Translations under genes and position numbers: made by a program
The notes under the pieces: generated by a model
What the model was told of the DNA's origin: nothing
The model's input: only the letters and a program-made list of their open reading frames with translations
The model's database searches: none
Part shown: positions 10,753 to 21,552 of the stretch, piece by piece
How the letters are laid out: each line of letters begins with the position of its first letter
Position numbering within the stretch: position 1 is the first letter of the stretch
Origin: Zygnema cylindricum
Taxonomy: Eukaryota > Streptophyta > Zygnematophyceae > Zygnematales > Zygnemataceae
DNA length: 64,000 bases
Direction of reading: 5' to 3'
Assembly: GCA_037447655.1 (NCBI GenBank)
Contig: JBBHKE010000917.1
Span: 17,980-81,979, forward strand

Positions 10753-11355
10753 ACCAAATACACTATCTCTAGTGTTCGGTTCAATCTTTCAGCTACCACA
10801 TTTTGTTCTGGGTTATATGGTACAGTTTTCTGGTGCTGAACTCCCTCATCTCTCAGGTATTCCTCAAACTGGTAAGAGGTATATTCCCCCCCATTATCAC
10901 TCTTTATCCTCTTAATGGGGGGTTTCATGTAACTTCTCACTCCAAGCTTTATATTCTTTGAAGTAAGTTGATGCTTCAGACTTTGTTTTTAGAAAGTAGA
11001 CTTTAGAGTATCTAGACCACTCATCGGTTATTGTCATCATGAGCCTCTTTCCTCTAACCGAAGGTACATTGTCAAGTCCCCAAATATCTGTGTGGACCAA
11101 ATCTAATACTTTCTCACCTCTATATGTGGCGGCTTTTGGAAAGGGAAGTTTGTGAGCCTTACCTTGAGCACAGTCACTACAATCATCCATCATTTCATTA
11201 TCCCCAAGTTCAATGCCTTCTACTACCCCAATTTTTTTCATTTCCCTCAACCTATCAAAATGCGCATGCCCCAACCGCTTATGCCAAATCATCAACTTAG
11301 GAACACCAGCATAGTTAGCATTCTTCTTTGCATTACTCAGGTTCAGCCTAAACAT
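10731..11355 (-). pseudogene. E3 integrase core
   Basis: Starts with the pre-integrase zinc region: WHKRLGHAHFDRLREM then DDCSDCAQGKAHKLPF (His/Cys ligands present). The catalytic core follows, with VHTDIWG (first Asp kept) and, after a shift to 10940-10731, IKRIKSDNGGEYTSYQFEEY (second Asp). The motif PYNPEQNVVAERLNRTL contains the region of the catalytic Glu. The core is split over two overlapping frames at about 10912-10940, which indicates a single frameshift. Confidence 0.84.
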
Positions 11356-11358
11356 TCC

Positions 11359-12286
11359 TTAGCTACCTTTGTCTGCCATGAAGTAAAGTTCATCCCCATA
11401 CTTAGCTGTAAAGACTCCCTTGCTAGTGAAGGTATCAAACTCTTTGTCATCTAACACTGACCTAGAGACACGATTTTTACTCAGCTGAGAAATGTAGAGT
11501 ACATCTGAGAATGAAAGTACAGAAGTCTTACCCTCCACTAAGACTTTAAGATCTAGTGATCCCACTAGATTTGTGGTAACCACTCTCACATCCCCATACT
11601 CTATCTCTACAGTAGGGATCTTTCTTAGCTTAATGAAGAGTTCCTTATCACAACACATGCATGGATGCACCTGAGTCGATGATCCATTCTTCCTGTGGAG
11701 CTTCCCAAATTGCTCCAAGGGCACACTTCTCTCTCCGAGGGATCTCCTTCTCCTCCAGACTCTTGTCAAGAAGAAGCTCCCCATCCTCCTCAAAAAACTC
11801 ATCCTCGGTTTCTCCTGTCACTTTTGTAACCACAAGTGCCTTTTGCTTCCCTCCGGAAGAAGCCCCTTCACGGTTCCTTTGGAGCTTCAGTTCCGACAGC
11901 TTGACACAATCTGCGATGAAGTGTCCAGGCTTTTTGCAAAAATGACAAAGAACCTTTGGGGGGCTCGGTCCTCCAGAATGATCTCTTTCCCCTTTGTATG
12001 GTTTCTTCGGATCCTTCCCCCATCGGTCCCCTCTTGTTGCTAGAGATTGAATGCTCTTTCCTCCTCTCCTAATCTCCATTGTGTTTTCCTGCACAAGTAT
12101 CATCCTGACTACTGTGTTCCATTTCCATGAACTATCACGCATTTCTTGTACTCGGTACACTATATTCTCGTACTCATCTGGTAACTTCATGACAGGGGTG
12201 TTAACTTTCATTTTCATTGTACCTGTCCACTCGGCACTTTCCTTCTCCATATACAAACAAGAAAGATCATTACAGTAATCTAACAT
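11359..12286 (-). pseudogene. E3 gag C-terminus, zinc knuckle and protease
   Basis: Read from 12286, the frame covers the C-terminal Gag (LSCLYMEKESAEWTGTMKMK), MKLPDEYENIVYRVQEM, and the zinc knuckle CHFCKKPGHFIADC. An acidic segment follows, then EEWIIDSGASMH with an intact DSG protease active site. A frameshift at about 11650-11660 moves the frame to 11802-11359, which holds the rest of the protease (VEIEYGDVRVVTTNLVGSLD, LSFSDVLYISQLSKNRVS). The protease acts as a dimer to cleave the polyprotein. Confidence 0.84.
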
Positions 12287-12819
12287 TTTTCCTCTTTTGT
12301 AAGTGTAACTCAGAAGCTTTTGCTCAGCGAACTACAGCTCTTGAATAGTTCCCGCTCTATAAATCTCCACCAAACTCACCCAAAACTCCTCGGCCTTGTA
12401 AATGTGAAGATGAGGGGTGGCTAAAGCTTGAGTGAGGTGCCTCCGAATAAAGTTCTTGGCAGCCATATTTACATCCTCCCACATTTGAGTATCGTTCTCC
12501 GCGGTATTCACGGTCGCTGCTCCCGGTACTGTGGCAATAGGAGTGAGGGGTGTCTCATTCCCTTTCCTCTTTTCGGACACACTGCGATCCCCATCATCTG
12601 CCTCCTCCGCTAAGGTAGCCGTTGCTGCGGGAAACCTTACTCCTTTAAATCCTGGTGGAGTTCCCAAAGGTGGTCATTCACTTGTCCACTGACGATACCC
12701 CAATATCGTCTTTTGCATAAAGCTCCCATCATCAAGGCTTCCTAATAGATGAACCCAGATCCATTGAAGGTGGGCACCTTAGAGGGTGGTCCCAAAACCT
12801 AGAATTCTATGTCCTCCAT
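12287..12819 (-). pseudogene. E3 gag N-terminus (starts inside the LTR)
   Basis: On the minus strand ATGGAG at 12819-12814 lies exactly 20 nt from the inner LTR end. The frame then reads MEDIEF, a TAG (from CAG, at the LTR/PBS junction), and V-L-G-P-P. A TAG at 12742-12744 replaces the same conserved Trp that is TGA in E2. The Gag core with MWEDVNMAAKNFIRRHLTQA and HLHIYKAEEFWVSLVEIY lies at 12332-12520. The PBS is decayed (12785-12799, GGTTTTGGGACCACC). Confidence 0.72.
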
Positions 12820-13802
12820 TGGACTACAGTATATTGGAAGCCTCTAGATAGTTACTAACTAACCCACTCTCAATGGCAACCATTGCTACCCAAGCAGACA
12901 AACAGACAATCTGACTGCACTCCTATGCAGCCTAGACTCCCCTGAGTCCGTAGGAAAAAGAATATCTAAAAGCGCCCAACCAGGCGATAAGTTATGAGGC
13001 AGTAAAAATTGCCAATTTGTATAAACTCTCAGAGAGAGAGGTGACTGCCCACCATAATTTTCTAAGTCCTGATTCTCTCTAATAACTCCTATCTATTGAA
13101 GTACGAACCAATCAAAATACTGTACCGTACCAAAAAGTACTACTGCCGGTGTACCTTTTGTACGGCCTTTGTATGACAAGGCTATTAAGCGGACGCGTGT
13201 CCACTTTTCACTCGTCCGTACGTTCCTTGGAATTCCCGCAACCGAATGTTATCTCTCCACGTGGCGCCTAGTCATGCCACGTCACTAAACGCCAAAGTGA
13301 CCATTCCTGGATCCGGGTGATAATTTGTGCCGTCGGATATGAACCAAAATGCAATCTTACCCGTCATAAATACTTGCGTGGTATCCGTTTCAAAATAGTA
13401 TCGTACTTTGTACTTTTACAAAACTGAATCTTTGCATACCGTAAACAGTTTCAGCTAAATGAATTGGTTTACTCCTAATTAAATATATTTCTATCATACC
13501 CTAAAGCTTTTAGCATTGGTCCTAGTCTAATAGGATATAGCTGACCCCTATTGGCCAACTTCATGAACGGCAGGTACCGGGATCCAATCCCGGGTCCGTC
13601 ATATATATTTTTAGTAACGTACTAAAAATAACTGCCTGTTGATTTAAGGCAGCCATGGATCAACCACCCTCTCTATCCTTTAGTTACTATCGCAAGTATG
13701 GGGGCTGGAGAGAGGAGGTGGAGGCAGACTGTCCGTCCTTTTCTTTTCTTTTTATACTAACATATTTCCTAGAAAATACTCTAGAAATTTATTTTTTCAA
13801 CA
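12800..13802 (-). repeat. right (5') LTR of E3
   Basis: 1003 bp, ending TTTCAACA at 13802. Its left end aligns base for base with the E2 LTR end, but the terminal TG is TA. It contains a tRNA-like T-arm on the plus strand around 13577-13593 (GGGATCCAATCCC), a CT-rich patch and the CCACGTGGCGCC box typical of these LTRs. Confidence 0.82.
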
Positions 13803-13896
13803 AGGATGTACAAGCCGTGCTTAGACAGGCCATTGCCAGGAGGCGGGAATCAAATCAACGAAAACCACCAAAAATTATTTGTTGAAAATGGCGTGG

Positions 13897-14227
13897 TAGT
13901 GTTGGGTATCGAGAACCTAATATTAGATATTCGATGTTTATCGAATTTTAGGTGCCGATATCGATATGTCGAGACCATGAGAAGAGCTAAATATCTAGAT
14001 TTTTTCTAGAAACCCTCTCCATTGGCGCGGGGCGCCAAAGAGTAGGGAATCCTTCATTACGGTTTGGTACTATATTTACGGTATTATATGGGGACACCTT
14101 TTTGCGATATATTTCTCGATAATATATGTTGGTGCGGTACGATATATTAAAGACTTTGCTCGATCGATATTCGATATATCGAATATTGAAATTATCGCGA
14201 TATGAAACTACCCAATACCCAACACTA
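13897..14227. mobile_element. hAT-like miniature element, 331 bp
   Basis: The ends are inverted copies: TAGTGTTGGGTATCG at the left and an inverted equivalent ending CCCAACACTA at the right. The TAGTGTTG terminus is shared with the larger hAT family in this window. The 8-bp flanks (TGGCGTGG and GCCGTGAG) are only partly alike, so the target duplication is decayed or was imperfect. The interior is rich in TATCGATAT-type words. No coding capacity is seen. Confidence 0.6.
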
Positions 14228-14362
14228 GCCGTGAGGCCTCCTCCACGATCCGTTGACATCCAAAGTTTGACGAACAACATAACAACTATATGTACAGATT
14301 GTACATTCACGTAATTTAATTTTGCGACTGGATGTACGGATACAAGTTAGATATTGTGCTTA

Positions 14363-15329
14363 GGGTACGTCCCCATGTGTTAAAGTATCGACTTTAATTT
14401 GTCGTTTTCACCCAAAACGCAGTTCCGTAAGAGAAAAAACTTTAGCCGTACAAAAAAATCAATTCTTCAAAAGTACAGCAAACGTCAAATTGATATTTTG
14501 AATGTACTTCATGTTTGTCGTTAACTTAATTTTTTTTGGCGTTTTACATTTTTCGACCCCACGGTGCAAGAGAATCCAGCCAGTCGAAAAACTTTATCAA
14601 AAATCACCTCGCGAGGTGATTTCAGAGAAAGTACCGCCCAAACAACGAATGCAAAACGGCCCACGCACGCGACACACGTGTGAAAAAAAATTAGGACGAG
14701 GGATAGTACTTGCTATTTTTCTCCCTGCCCGTCACGCGCATGAACGAAAAAGACGAAGATGTACAGAAAAAAAAACCGCATGGGTCTCGGACCTCCACTT
14801 TCATTCATGGGTCCTCAGAAGAGTTTTGCGCCGTCGTCGCCTCCCCCCTCTCCCTCTCACACTATCACTTTTATCTCACACTTTGTAGAATGAGGCACGA
14901 CAAAACTGGCATGAAATGAAAGATATTTGAAAAATAATTCTTTTGACTACCTAAATGTATATTTTTATGGCAAGTAGAGCGAAAAAAATAGAGAAAATGA
15001 AATTGGGTATCCACGACCGAAAGTTCTTGAATCTGTGACGTCAACGTTGTCACAAGTGAGCGTGACGTCACAATGTTACAAAACCCTAAACATCTGCCGT
15101 GTCACAAAATTACAAAACTCTAGACGTCTACAACTGTCGCTGTTTTTGTTGGCGTCACCAATTTCGTAGTCGTCGTCAGCCGTCACAAAGTTGTACCTAC
15201 GTTTACAACCGTCACATGTCAAAGTTCCGATTTCATTTTCGCATATAGGGACGCTTTCAAAGTAGTACGGAGCACTTTTCTACAGTCCAAAGTACTTTTT
15301 CAAAGTATCGCTTTCATGGGGACGTACCG
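14363..15329. mobile_element. PIF/Harbinger-like miniature element, 967 bp
   Basis: Terminal inverted repeats GGGTACGTCCCCATG (left) and CATGGGGACGTACCG (right) are flanked by TTA at 14360-14362 and 15330-15332, the 3-bp target type of PIF/Harbinger elements. A perfect 22-bp palindrome lies at 14601-14622. A related right half is found at about 58265-58587. No ORF of interest is seen. Confidence 0.72.
14601..14622. repeat. 22-bp perfect palindrome
   Basis: AAATCACCTCG is followed directly by its reverse complement. It lies inside the miniature element 14363-15329. Comparable hairpins occur inside neighbouring elements at 15546-15586 and near 36275-36303. Confidence 0.85.
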
Positions 15330-15332
15330 TTA

Positions 15333-16885
15333 GGGTGACGTTCCATTAGACGAAAAGTGGGGTTCGTTACTAGACACCGTACGTTTTTGTACAGTGCCGT
15401 ACATATTCGTACCAAACATTTTTTTTTGTCAGACGAAACATCGTTACTGGAAAGCTGTCGGGAAGCTCCAATGATGTAAGCGTAATTCCTGACCGTTGGA
15501 TGTTTTACATTTTGAGATCCGCGAAGCAATCGAGCACATCATCCAGTGGGCCCCAACTCTCCTCGCCGAGGAGAGTTGGGGCCCACTAGATGATTGCCAT
15601 TGGTACACGTGAAAAGCAAAAAAATATCTACGTTGTACAAGCGATCACAAGCATGCACGCCGTACATGCCACGTACATGCCATGTGCCTCCTGCCACGTT
15701 AAATACAGGTCAGGTGAAAATATCCTCGCACGCTTCGTCTGACATCCACCGACATTCAACGTTTGCCGCGACCTTCAAGGTTTGTCGCGTCTTTTGCCAT
15801 TCCGTTTCGAAATTTTGATTTTCCATTTTGAAAATCAAAATCTAGCCAAAAACTTTATGTACGAATCATTAATAACCTCTTGTGGTACAAAAATTTCGTA
15901 CAGATATTCAGTTTGTAGATTTTTTTAAAGATTTTTAGAATCTAGACTCTAACCTACGTGGCGCCAATCATGATTTTCCACACACGAATTTGTTTGTCGT
16001 TCACACTTTGACAATACGGTTGTTGGTCTAATAAGTGCGAACGTATTTTTTTAGGTCCCGGATTGAACCCCTTCTAAGACCGCACATTCTCATGCGTTCG
16101 CGGCTATTAAACATAATAAATTGTACCTTTTTACATACAAAAGTACAATTGTGTACGGCCTGACAATATCCGTACACCACACTAATTAAAGGATGACGAA
16201 ATTCCGTTTTGTACGGTACCTGAAAATTAATTCAAAATAGAGTACAGAAAAAAATAGAATGAACTACGCTAATGGAGAATAAAAAATAAAAAAGCGGGAC
16301 GGAATTAGTGTACACAACCCTAATAACGATTGGCGGTGTACTGTACTATTCCTGTGTCTTGTAGGTTCTAAAAGAGCCCTAAAAGTTGATGCATGACTAG
16401 AAATCGTATACGTCGATGTACTTTTTCTGCTTCTAATACAGGTGGACAAACGGGCGACACGTTTCACACTCGTCTTCTTCTTGCCATGTGGAACGCAGCT
16501 CGTTGAGTCATTTTTTGTCTGGTTGTCAGCAAAAGCGAAACGCAAGATTATGGGAAGGTGTTATCTGTACGCTGCTACGACATCGCCAAGACACGTGTAC
16601 TGAGGTGGACCGATTATTATGGAGATTCGCATAATTCAGCTTCCGGATTTTATTGTCGCTCACTTAGGGTCAAGTTCCATCGGTCGTTTCTGTTACGGCA
16701 AACTCTATCCGACGGTCAGGGAGGTCAGTGTTACCTCCCAGACCTTCGGAGAGCACTGGCAAGATTCTGGCAGATTCTCTGTCTTGTTGTTTCGAGCATA
16801 AAGACAAAATAAGATGTATGGTTTAGTACGGATAGTCGTGGATTTCTGTTAACTACCCCACTTTTCGACTGATGGAACTTGACCC
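15333..16885. mobile_element. PIF/Harbinger-like element, 1553 bp
   Basis: The left end GGGTGACGTTCCATTAGACG and the right end, which inverted reads GGGTCAAGTTCCATCAG, are flanked by TTA at 15330-15332 and 16886-16888. The left TTA is shared with the element next door. The same ends bound copies at 36075-36802 and 54553-55371, and a right end at 20917. Around 16312-16349 it contains the right end of a mariner-like miniature element (CGATTGGCGGTGTACTGTA), probably nested. Only short ORFs without recognisable similarity occur. Confidence 0.7.
15546..15586. repeat. 41-bp hairpin, 20-bp perfect arms
   Basis: Arms GTGGGCCCCAACTCTCCTCG and its exact reverse complement are separated by one base (15566). 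Pairing extends a few bases further with one mismatch. The GC-rich stem stands out from AT-rich surroundings. Confidence 0.9.
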
Positions 16886-17619
16886 TTAGACAAGGGCTGG
16901 GCTTCATTAGGGCAACTCGAGGGAAAGCGACAAAAAACAGACCGTAAAAAATCTCGCTATTTCAGTACACGTGTACTTTTTTTTGTGAAAAATAATACTG
17001 CCATTGAAAATTTTGAGTAGTTTTTGTAGACGTCCGATTCGGGAATCGATCCCCAAAAAATATTGTGACGAGTAGATCCGCACGTATTTTTGATATTTTT
17101 TTTTTTTTTTTCTACATTTTGTTTTTAATGCTGAATGGTAAAAATTATCACCCGGTTCCTGCTTTTGTCCTAATTTCCGGCCAACCCTAAAAAATTGCGA
17201 CATTTTGGCAAAATTGAGTCCAGTCCAGAATGTACGGAAAATCGAATCTTTAAAACAATGTGAACGCCCTCTGATACGAAATGATTTTCTGCGATCCGCA
17301 ATGAAGCTAGATATGGTTTCCCAGATACGCTGAAATTACAGCCACAAACGACAAACGGTCTTTCCTATTTGTTTATGCATGTCTTTACTATAAGCAGACA
17401 ATCTGCCAGCCCGATCCGGACAAAAATTATTATAAATGGGGGATCTGACTCAAAATATAATTCTTTTCTAAAATGCGACTTGTAATTGGAGCAGACGAGC
17501 CGGTAAAATTTGAAAAACAGCAATCATTTGTCCCAGAATATTTAGAATGTAAAAATGACAAATGTATATTTTTTAGGGTTATAATGCTCTATTTTAATCC
17601 CAAATCTAATATCATATAG

Positions 17620-17720
17620 GGTTTATGACACCATTGGTCCCAACTCCAAAAACCCTTAAAATCCCTAGAAAGCCCTAAAAATACCCTAGAACCATAAACC
17701 CTTAAAAAATCCTAAACCCC
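17620..17720 (-). repeat. degenerate CCCTAAA-like tract
   Basis: Repeated CCCTTAAA, CCCTAGAA, CCCTAAAA and CCTAAACCCC words resemble a decayed interstitial plant-type telomere repeat. The surrounding 16886-17990 holds nothing else recognisable. Confidence 0.5.
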
Positions 17721-17998
17721 CAACCATTCTGACTTAATTTAATATTTTCATTAATTCGAATCAGTACTTTAGTGTGGAGTATTCTATAATTCTGTAACGC
17801 AATCCGTAGGAAATACGAATACCAACACGTGTAAAATGTCAGCTTGATGCCGTACAGTCACTTTGCCACTTTAATTACTTTTCGAAGCGTGCACATGCAC
17901 GTGGCATAATCGCTTGCACGGACGATTTAAATTCCTTACCTGATTTTTAAATAAGACGTCAAACTATAAAACCCTAAAAGCCCAAAAAACCAAAAAAA

Positions 17999-18855
17999 GT
18001 ATGTTGTGTATCGGTAAAAAACTTATCGCGATAACACCGATACCGATAGTTATCGGTTATCGAACGGTCCGAGGTACCGATATATCGGTCCGAGACCAAC
18101 AAATTCCATATCGGCGATAACTATAAAAATATATAGTACGCATACTATATTACCTTATTAAATATTGTATTATACTATTTATATTATATAAGGTAGCATG
18201 CCACGTATACGAATTTGTTCCGTAACTATTTAACTGTAATTATTACGGTCAACGCAGCACAGAAAACGTTGGCCGGTTAACTGAACAAAATATTATTACG
18301 GTGACGTACGCAATTTACAGACAAATTGGTGAACATGGAACGGAAAAAGGACGTGGACACAAAGTACAATGGACGCAAAATAATATTCTGCACGCCGCCG
18401 GAATCGAAAGGACGACCAACGTGAGCGCTGGCATCCCGGAATGGCTCTTTTGGCAGCTTATAGCAAAAAAACTGACAGATTGACACGTGGCAGGTGTCCA
18501 GTGGATCCCAAGGAATAAAGGGACAAAGCCATGGCGTCGGATGTGAAAGGTACATCGTTTATATTGGATCCGTACCATAATTGTACAGATGTCATGGCGG
18601 CTACTGTTATTTTTGCGCGTCCGAGGAATAAGACGTACAACTGATTGTACATGCCGTACATTTATATGTACGGAACATACATTTATCGCCGATAGTTATC
18701 GTTATCCGTGTTATCGCTGATGAGCACCCGATATTATCGGTTACTTATCGAGGATAAGACCGATAGCGATATATCGAACCAATATATCGATTATCGGTAA
18801 CCCAAAAAAAAGTACATATCGGTTATCGGTAAATGCTTACCGATACACAACACTA
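17999..18855. mobile_element. hAT non-autonomous element copy 1, ~857 bp
   Basis: The ends match the 5.6-kb hAT at 48680: left TGTTGTGTATCGGT, right CCGATACACAACACTA. Flanking octamers CAAAAAAA (17991-17998) and CAAAAAAC (18856-18863) agree at 7 of 8 positions, as expected for an old 8-bp hAT target duplication. The subterminal ~280 bp are rich in TATCG/CGATA words and match the large copy. The middle (about 18266-18610) matches the element at 62674 but not the large copy. Confidence 0.82.
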
Positions 18856-19254
18856 CAAAAAACCTTAAAAAACCCTTAAAAAAAATTGATTATTGAATCA
18901 CGCAAAAATGTATTATTAATTGATTTTTAGTTGTTTTTGTTTCTTTTTTTTTTTTTTTTTTGACCCCTTTTGTACCCCAATGGCATTATTTCCACCGCAT
19001 ATTTTACATTATAGGTTGTCTTTGTTTTGCTGATTTAAAAGTTAACATTTTGAATTTAACATTTTGTTTCAATTTTGAAGTTAGGGCCGCTTAGAAAATT
19101 TAAATATAGTAATATTTTATAATTTTGCTACTTCTGCATTTTTCGGTTTCATGGGTGTGACGTGACGGGGTACTATTTCTTTATAAAGCGTATTCCGACA
19201 AAAAGTCGTTCCGTGCTTAGTCATGATTTTAATTTCTCCGCCTCTCACTACTCC

Positions 19255-19309
19255 CCTCTCTCTCTCGCTATCTCAGTCTCTCTCGCTCTTCTCCTCCCTC
19301 ACATTGCCA

Positions 19310-19361
<52 letters not shown>
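19255..19361 (+). repeat. CT microsatellite running into the assembly gap
   Basis: The tract is nearly pure CT dinucleotides in its last 50 bases. The gap of N starts at 19362, so the repeat probably caused the break in the assembly. The 400 bp before it show only AT-rich sequence and a T run at 18942-18961. Confidence 0.9.
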
Positions 19362-20084
19362 NNNNNNNNNNNNNNNNNNNNNNNNNNNNNNNNNNNNNNN
19401 NNNNNNNNNNNNNNNNNNNNNNNNNNNNNNNNNNNNNNNNNNNNNNNNNNNNNNNNNNNNNNNNNNNNNNNNNNNNNNNNNNNNNNNNNNNNNNNNNNNN
19501 NNNNNNNNNNNNNNNNNNNNNNNNNNNNNNNNNNNNNNNNNNNNNNNNNNNNNNNNNNNNNNNNNNNNNNNNNNNNNNNNNNNNNNNNNNNNNNNNNNNN
19601 NNNNNNNNNNNNNNNNNNNNNNNNNNNNNNNNNNNNNNNNNNNNNNNNNNNNNNNNNNNNNNNNNNNNNNNNNNNNNNNNNNNNNNNNNNNNNNNNNNNN
19701 NNNNNNNNNNNNNNNNNNNNNNNNNNNNNNNNNNNNNNNNNNNNNNNNNNNNNNNNNNNNNNNNNNNNNNNNNNNNNNNNNNNNNNNNNNNNNNNNNNNN
19801 NNNNNNNNNNNNNNNNNNNNNNNNNNNNNNNNNNNNNNNNNNNNNNNNNNNNNNNNNNNNNNNNNNNNNNNNNNNNNNNNNNNNNNNNNNNNNNNNNNNN
19901 NNNNNNNNNNNNNNNNNNNNNNNNNNNNNNNNNNNNNNNNNNNNNNNNNNNNNNNNNNNNNNNNNNNNNNNNNNNNNNNNNNNNNNNNNNNNNNNNNNNN
20001 NNNNNNNNNNNNNNNNNNNNNNNNNNNNNNNNNNNNNNNNNNNNNNNNNNNNNNNNNNNNNNNNNNNNNNNNNNNNNNNNNNNN
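19362..20084. other. assembly gap (723 N)
   Basis: A run of N with no readable sequence. Frames that cross it are artefacts. Confidence 0.99.
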
Positions 20085-20917
20085 TTTTTTTGCCCTAACC
20101 AGACTGTACATTTATTTCCGTACATGTCAGACTAATTTACGTGTCAGACCAATCCCGTTTTTTTAGCGCACGTTCCTATGCGTACGCGTCCGATTTAATT
20201 CATTTTTTGTAAAATTTTCACTTGAAAAGGTACATTTATGTACGGTCTGATATCGACCGTACACCACGCTATTTAGATCTTATTGAACTTTAGTTCTTTA
20301 CGCTATTTTGTACGGTACCTCAATTAACGTCAAGGAAAAATTAAAATCATGTATCCTATTTGAGGAAAATAATCAAAATTTTAAGAACCCAAATTAGTGA
20401 CTTTGACACTAATAACGATGCGCGGTGTACTGTACTGAATTTGATTTTGCACATTTATAAAGGAGGCGTGACATGATGTCCTACAACCAAGCTTTTGTCT
20501 GTACTTGTTTTTGCACATTTATAGCGGAGACGTGCTAGGATGTCCTACAAGATTTTGTCGTCGAACAGGGTGGCTTCGACGTCCGAAGGTACACGCCATT
20601 TGCCACATGTAACTTTATAAATTCACGTCTGCCGTGGATCGACTCTGACTTTATAAGTGGACCAAAATACGCGTCCAGTAAGCACAAAGTGTCCACCTGA
20701 TGACAGTCGGAGGAGACTAGCTAGGTATTGGAAACAAAGGGCGTTTGCGTCGAAAATTGAAAATCGGACGTTGGTAATTATCACCATGAAGTCTAGAGAA
20801 TCTCAACGAATTTTGAATAAACATCTTTTGTTGTGAAAAAAAAAACTGTACGGCTTAGTACGGAATGGTACATTCTCCAGTAAACAATCCCACTTTTCGC
20901 CTGATGGAAGGTTACCC
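20085..20917. mobile_element. PIF/Harbinger-like element, right part
   Basis: The right end (CCCACTTTTCGCCTGATGGAAG, then a terminus CCC before TTA 20918-20920) matches the right end of the element at 15333-16885. Internal parts such as TACGGTACCT and the mariner-like end CGGTGTACTGTACTG near 20430 also correspond. The left end is lost in the gap. 20918-21316 shows nothing recognisable. Confidence 0.55.
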
Positions 20918-21316
20918 TTACTAGTACTTTCTAGTACGCGCAAAAACAACGAAATAGCCGTTCGGATGTTGTTTTTGCTACGTCAGCTTTACGGGTTACC
21001 GTTGGCCTGTTTCACAGAACGACGCAACGTTTAACCTACTTCTATATCCGGCAATATTTTGAGGAAGTCCGTTTGTTCGGTTTTCCAAGAACTTCCGAAA
21101 TTTACAAAGTCGGTGCTCGGAAAGCCGTACATTATTCGAACGTCCGTCTGTTGCGGAAGTGATTTTTTTTTCCGCTGGGAATAGGCTATCACTCTCTCAC
21201 CCTTGTACGGTAGTTCGTCGTTTGTACTATCGGGTTTCTCTGTATATCTGAACGGTCGAAGTACAATTGATCTCATGCCACCTTTTTGTACATTCCTTGT
21301 ACTTGCAAATTCGCTG

Positions 21317-21552
21317 CAATACACCGCAAATCGTTATTAGCGTTATAAATTATTAGTGTTAAGAATTAATCAGCGTTATTAACGATAATTTTAGTTTTTC
21401 AAGATTTGGAAAAAAAAAGTTTACTCTAATTGATCCATAACGCTACATATTTGGGTATAACGGATCTGCCATCAGGATCGTCACAGTAAAATAGTTAAAA
21501 GTACAAAATCTGACAAATCGTACACCGTCGCGTCCTTTTACTCTAATTTATT
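21317..21552. mobile_element. mariner-like miniature element, left half
   Basis: It starts CAATACACCGCAAATCG with an AATCGTTATTAGCG core, the terminal motif of a family present many times here (best copy 60876-61107). The right half is at 35353-35723; the two are separated by the copia mosaic. Together they make about 602 bp, matching the intact copy at 38551-39151 (601 bp) in length and in sequence across the insertion point (ACTCTAATT words on both sides). Confidence 0.75.

Larger units (their letters stand above)
7868..13802 (-). mobile_element. E3: Ty1/copia element, family A (main part)
   Basis: The oldest of the three nested copies. It consists of the remaining left LTR (7868-8461, with 1382-1496 beyond E2), internal region 8462-12799 and right LTR 12800-13802. 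The right flank AGGAT (13803-13807) would be its target duplication; the left partner lies left of the window because E1 also interrupts this LTR. Although its LTRs differ from each other more than those of E2, several ORFs are longer than in E2. Confidence 0.88.

Noticed and set aside
19162-20166. Frames of 270-334 codons spanning the gap
   Set aside because: Almost entirely N; only CT-repeat sequence is readable at the ends.
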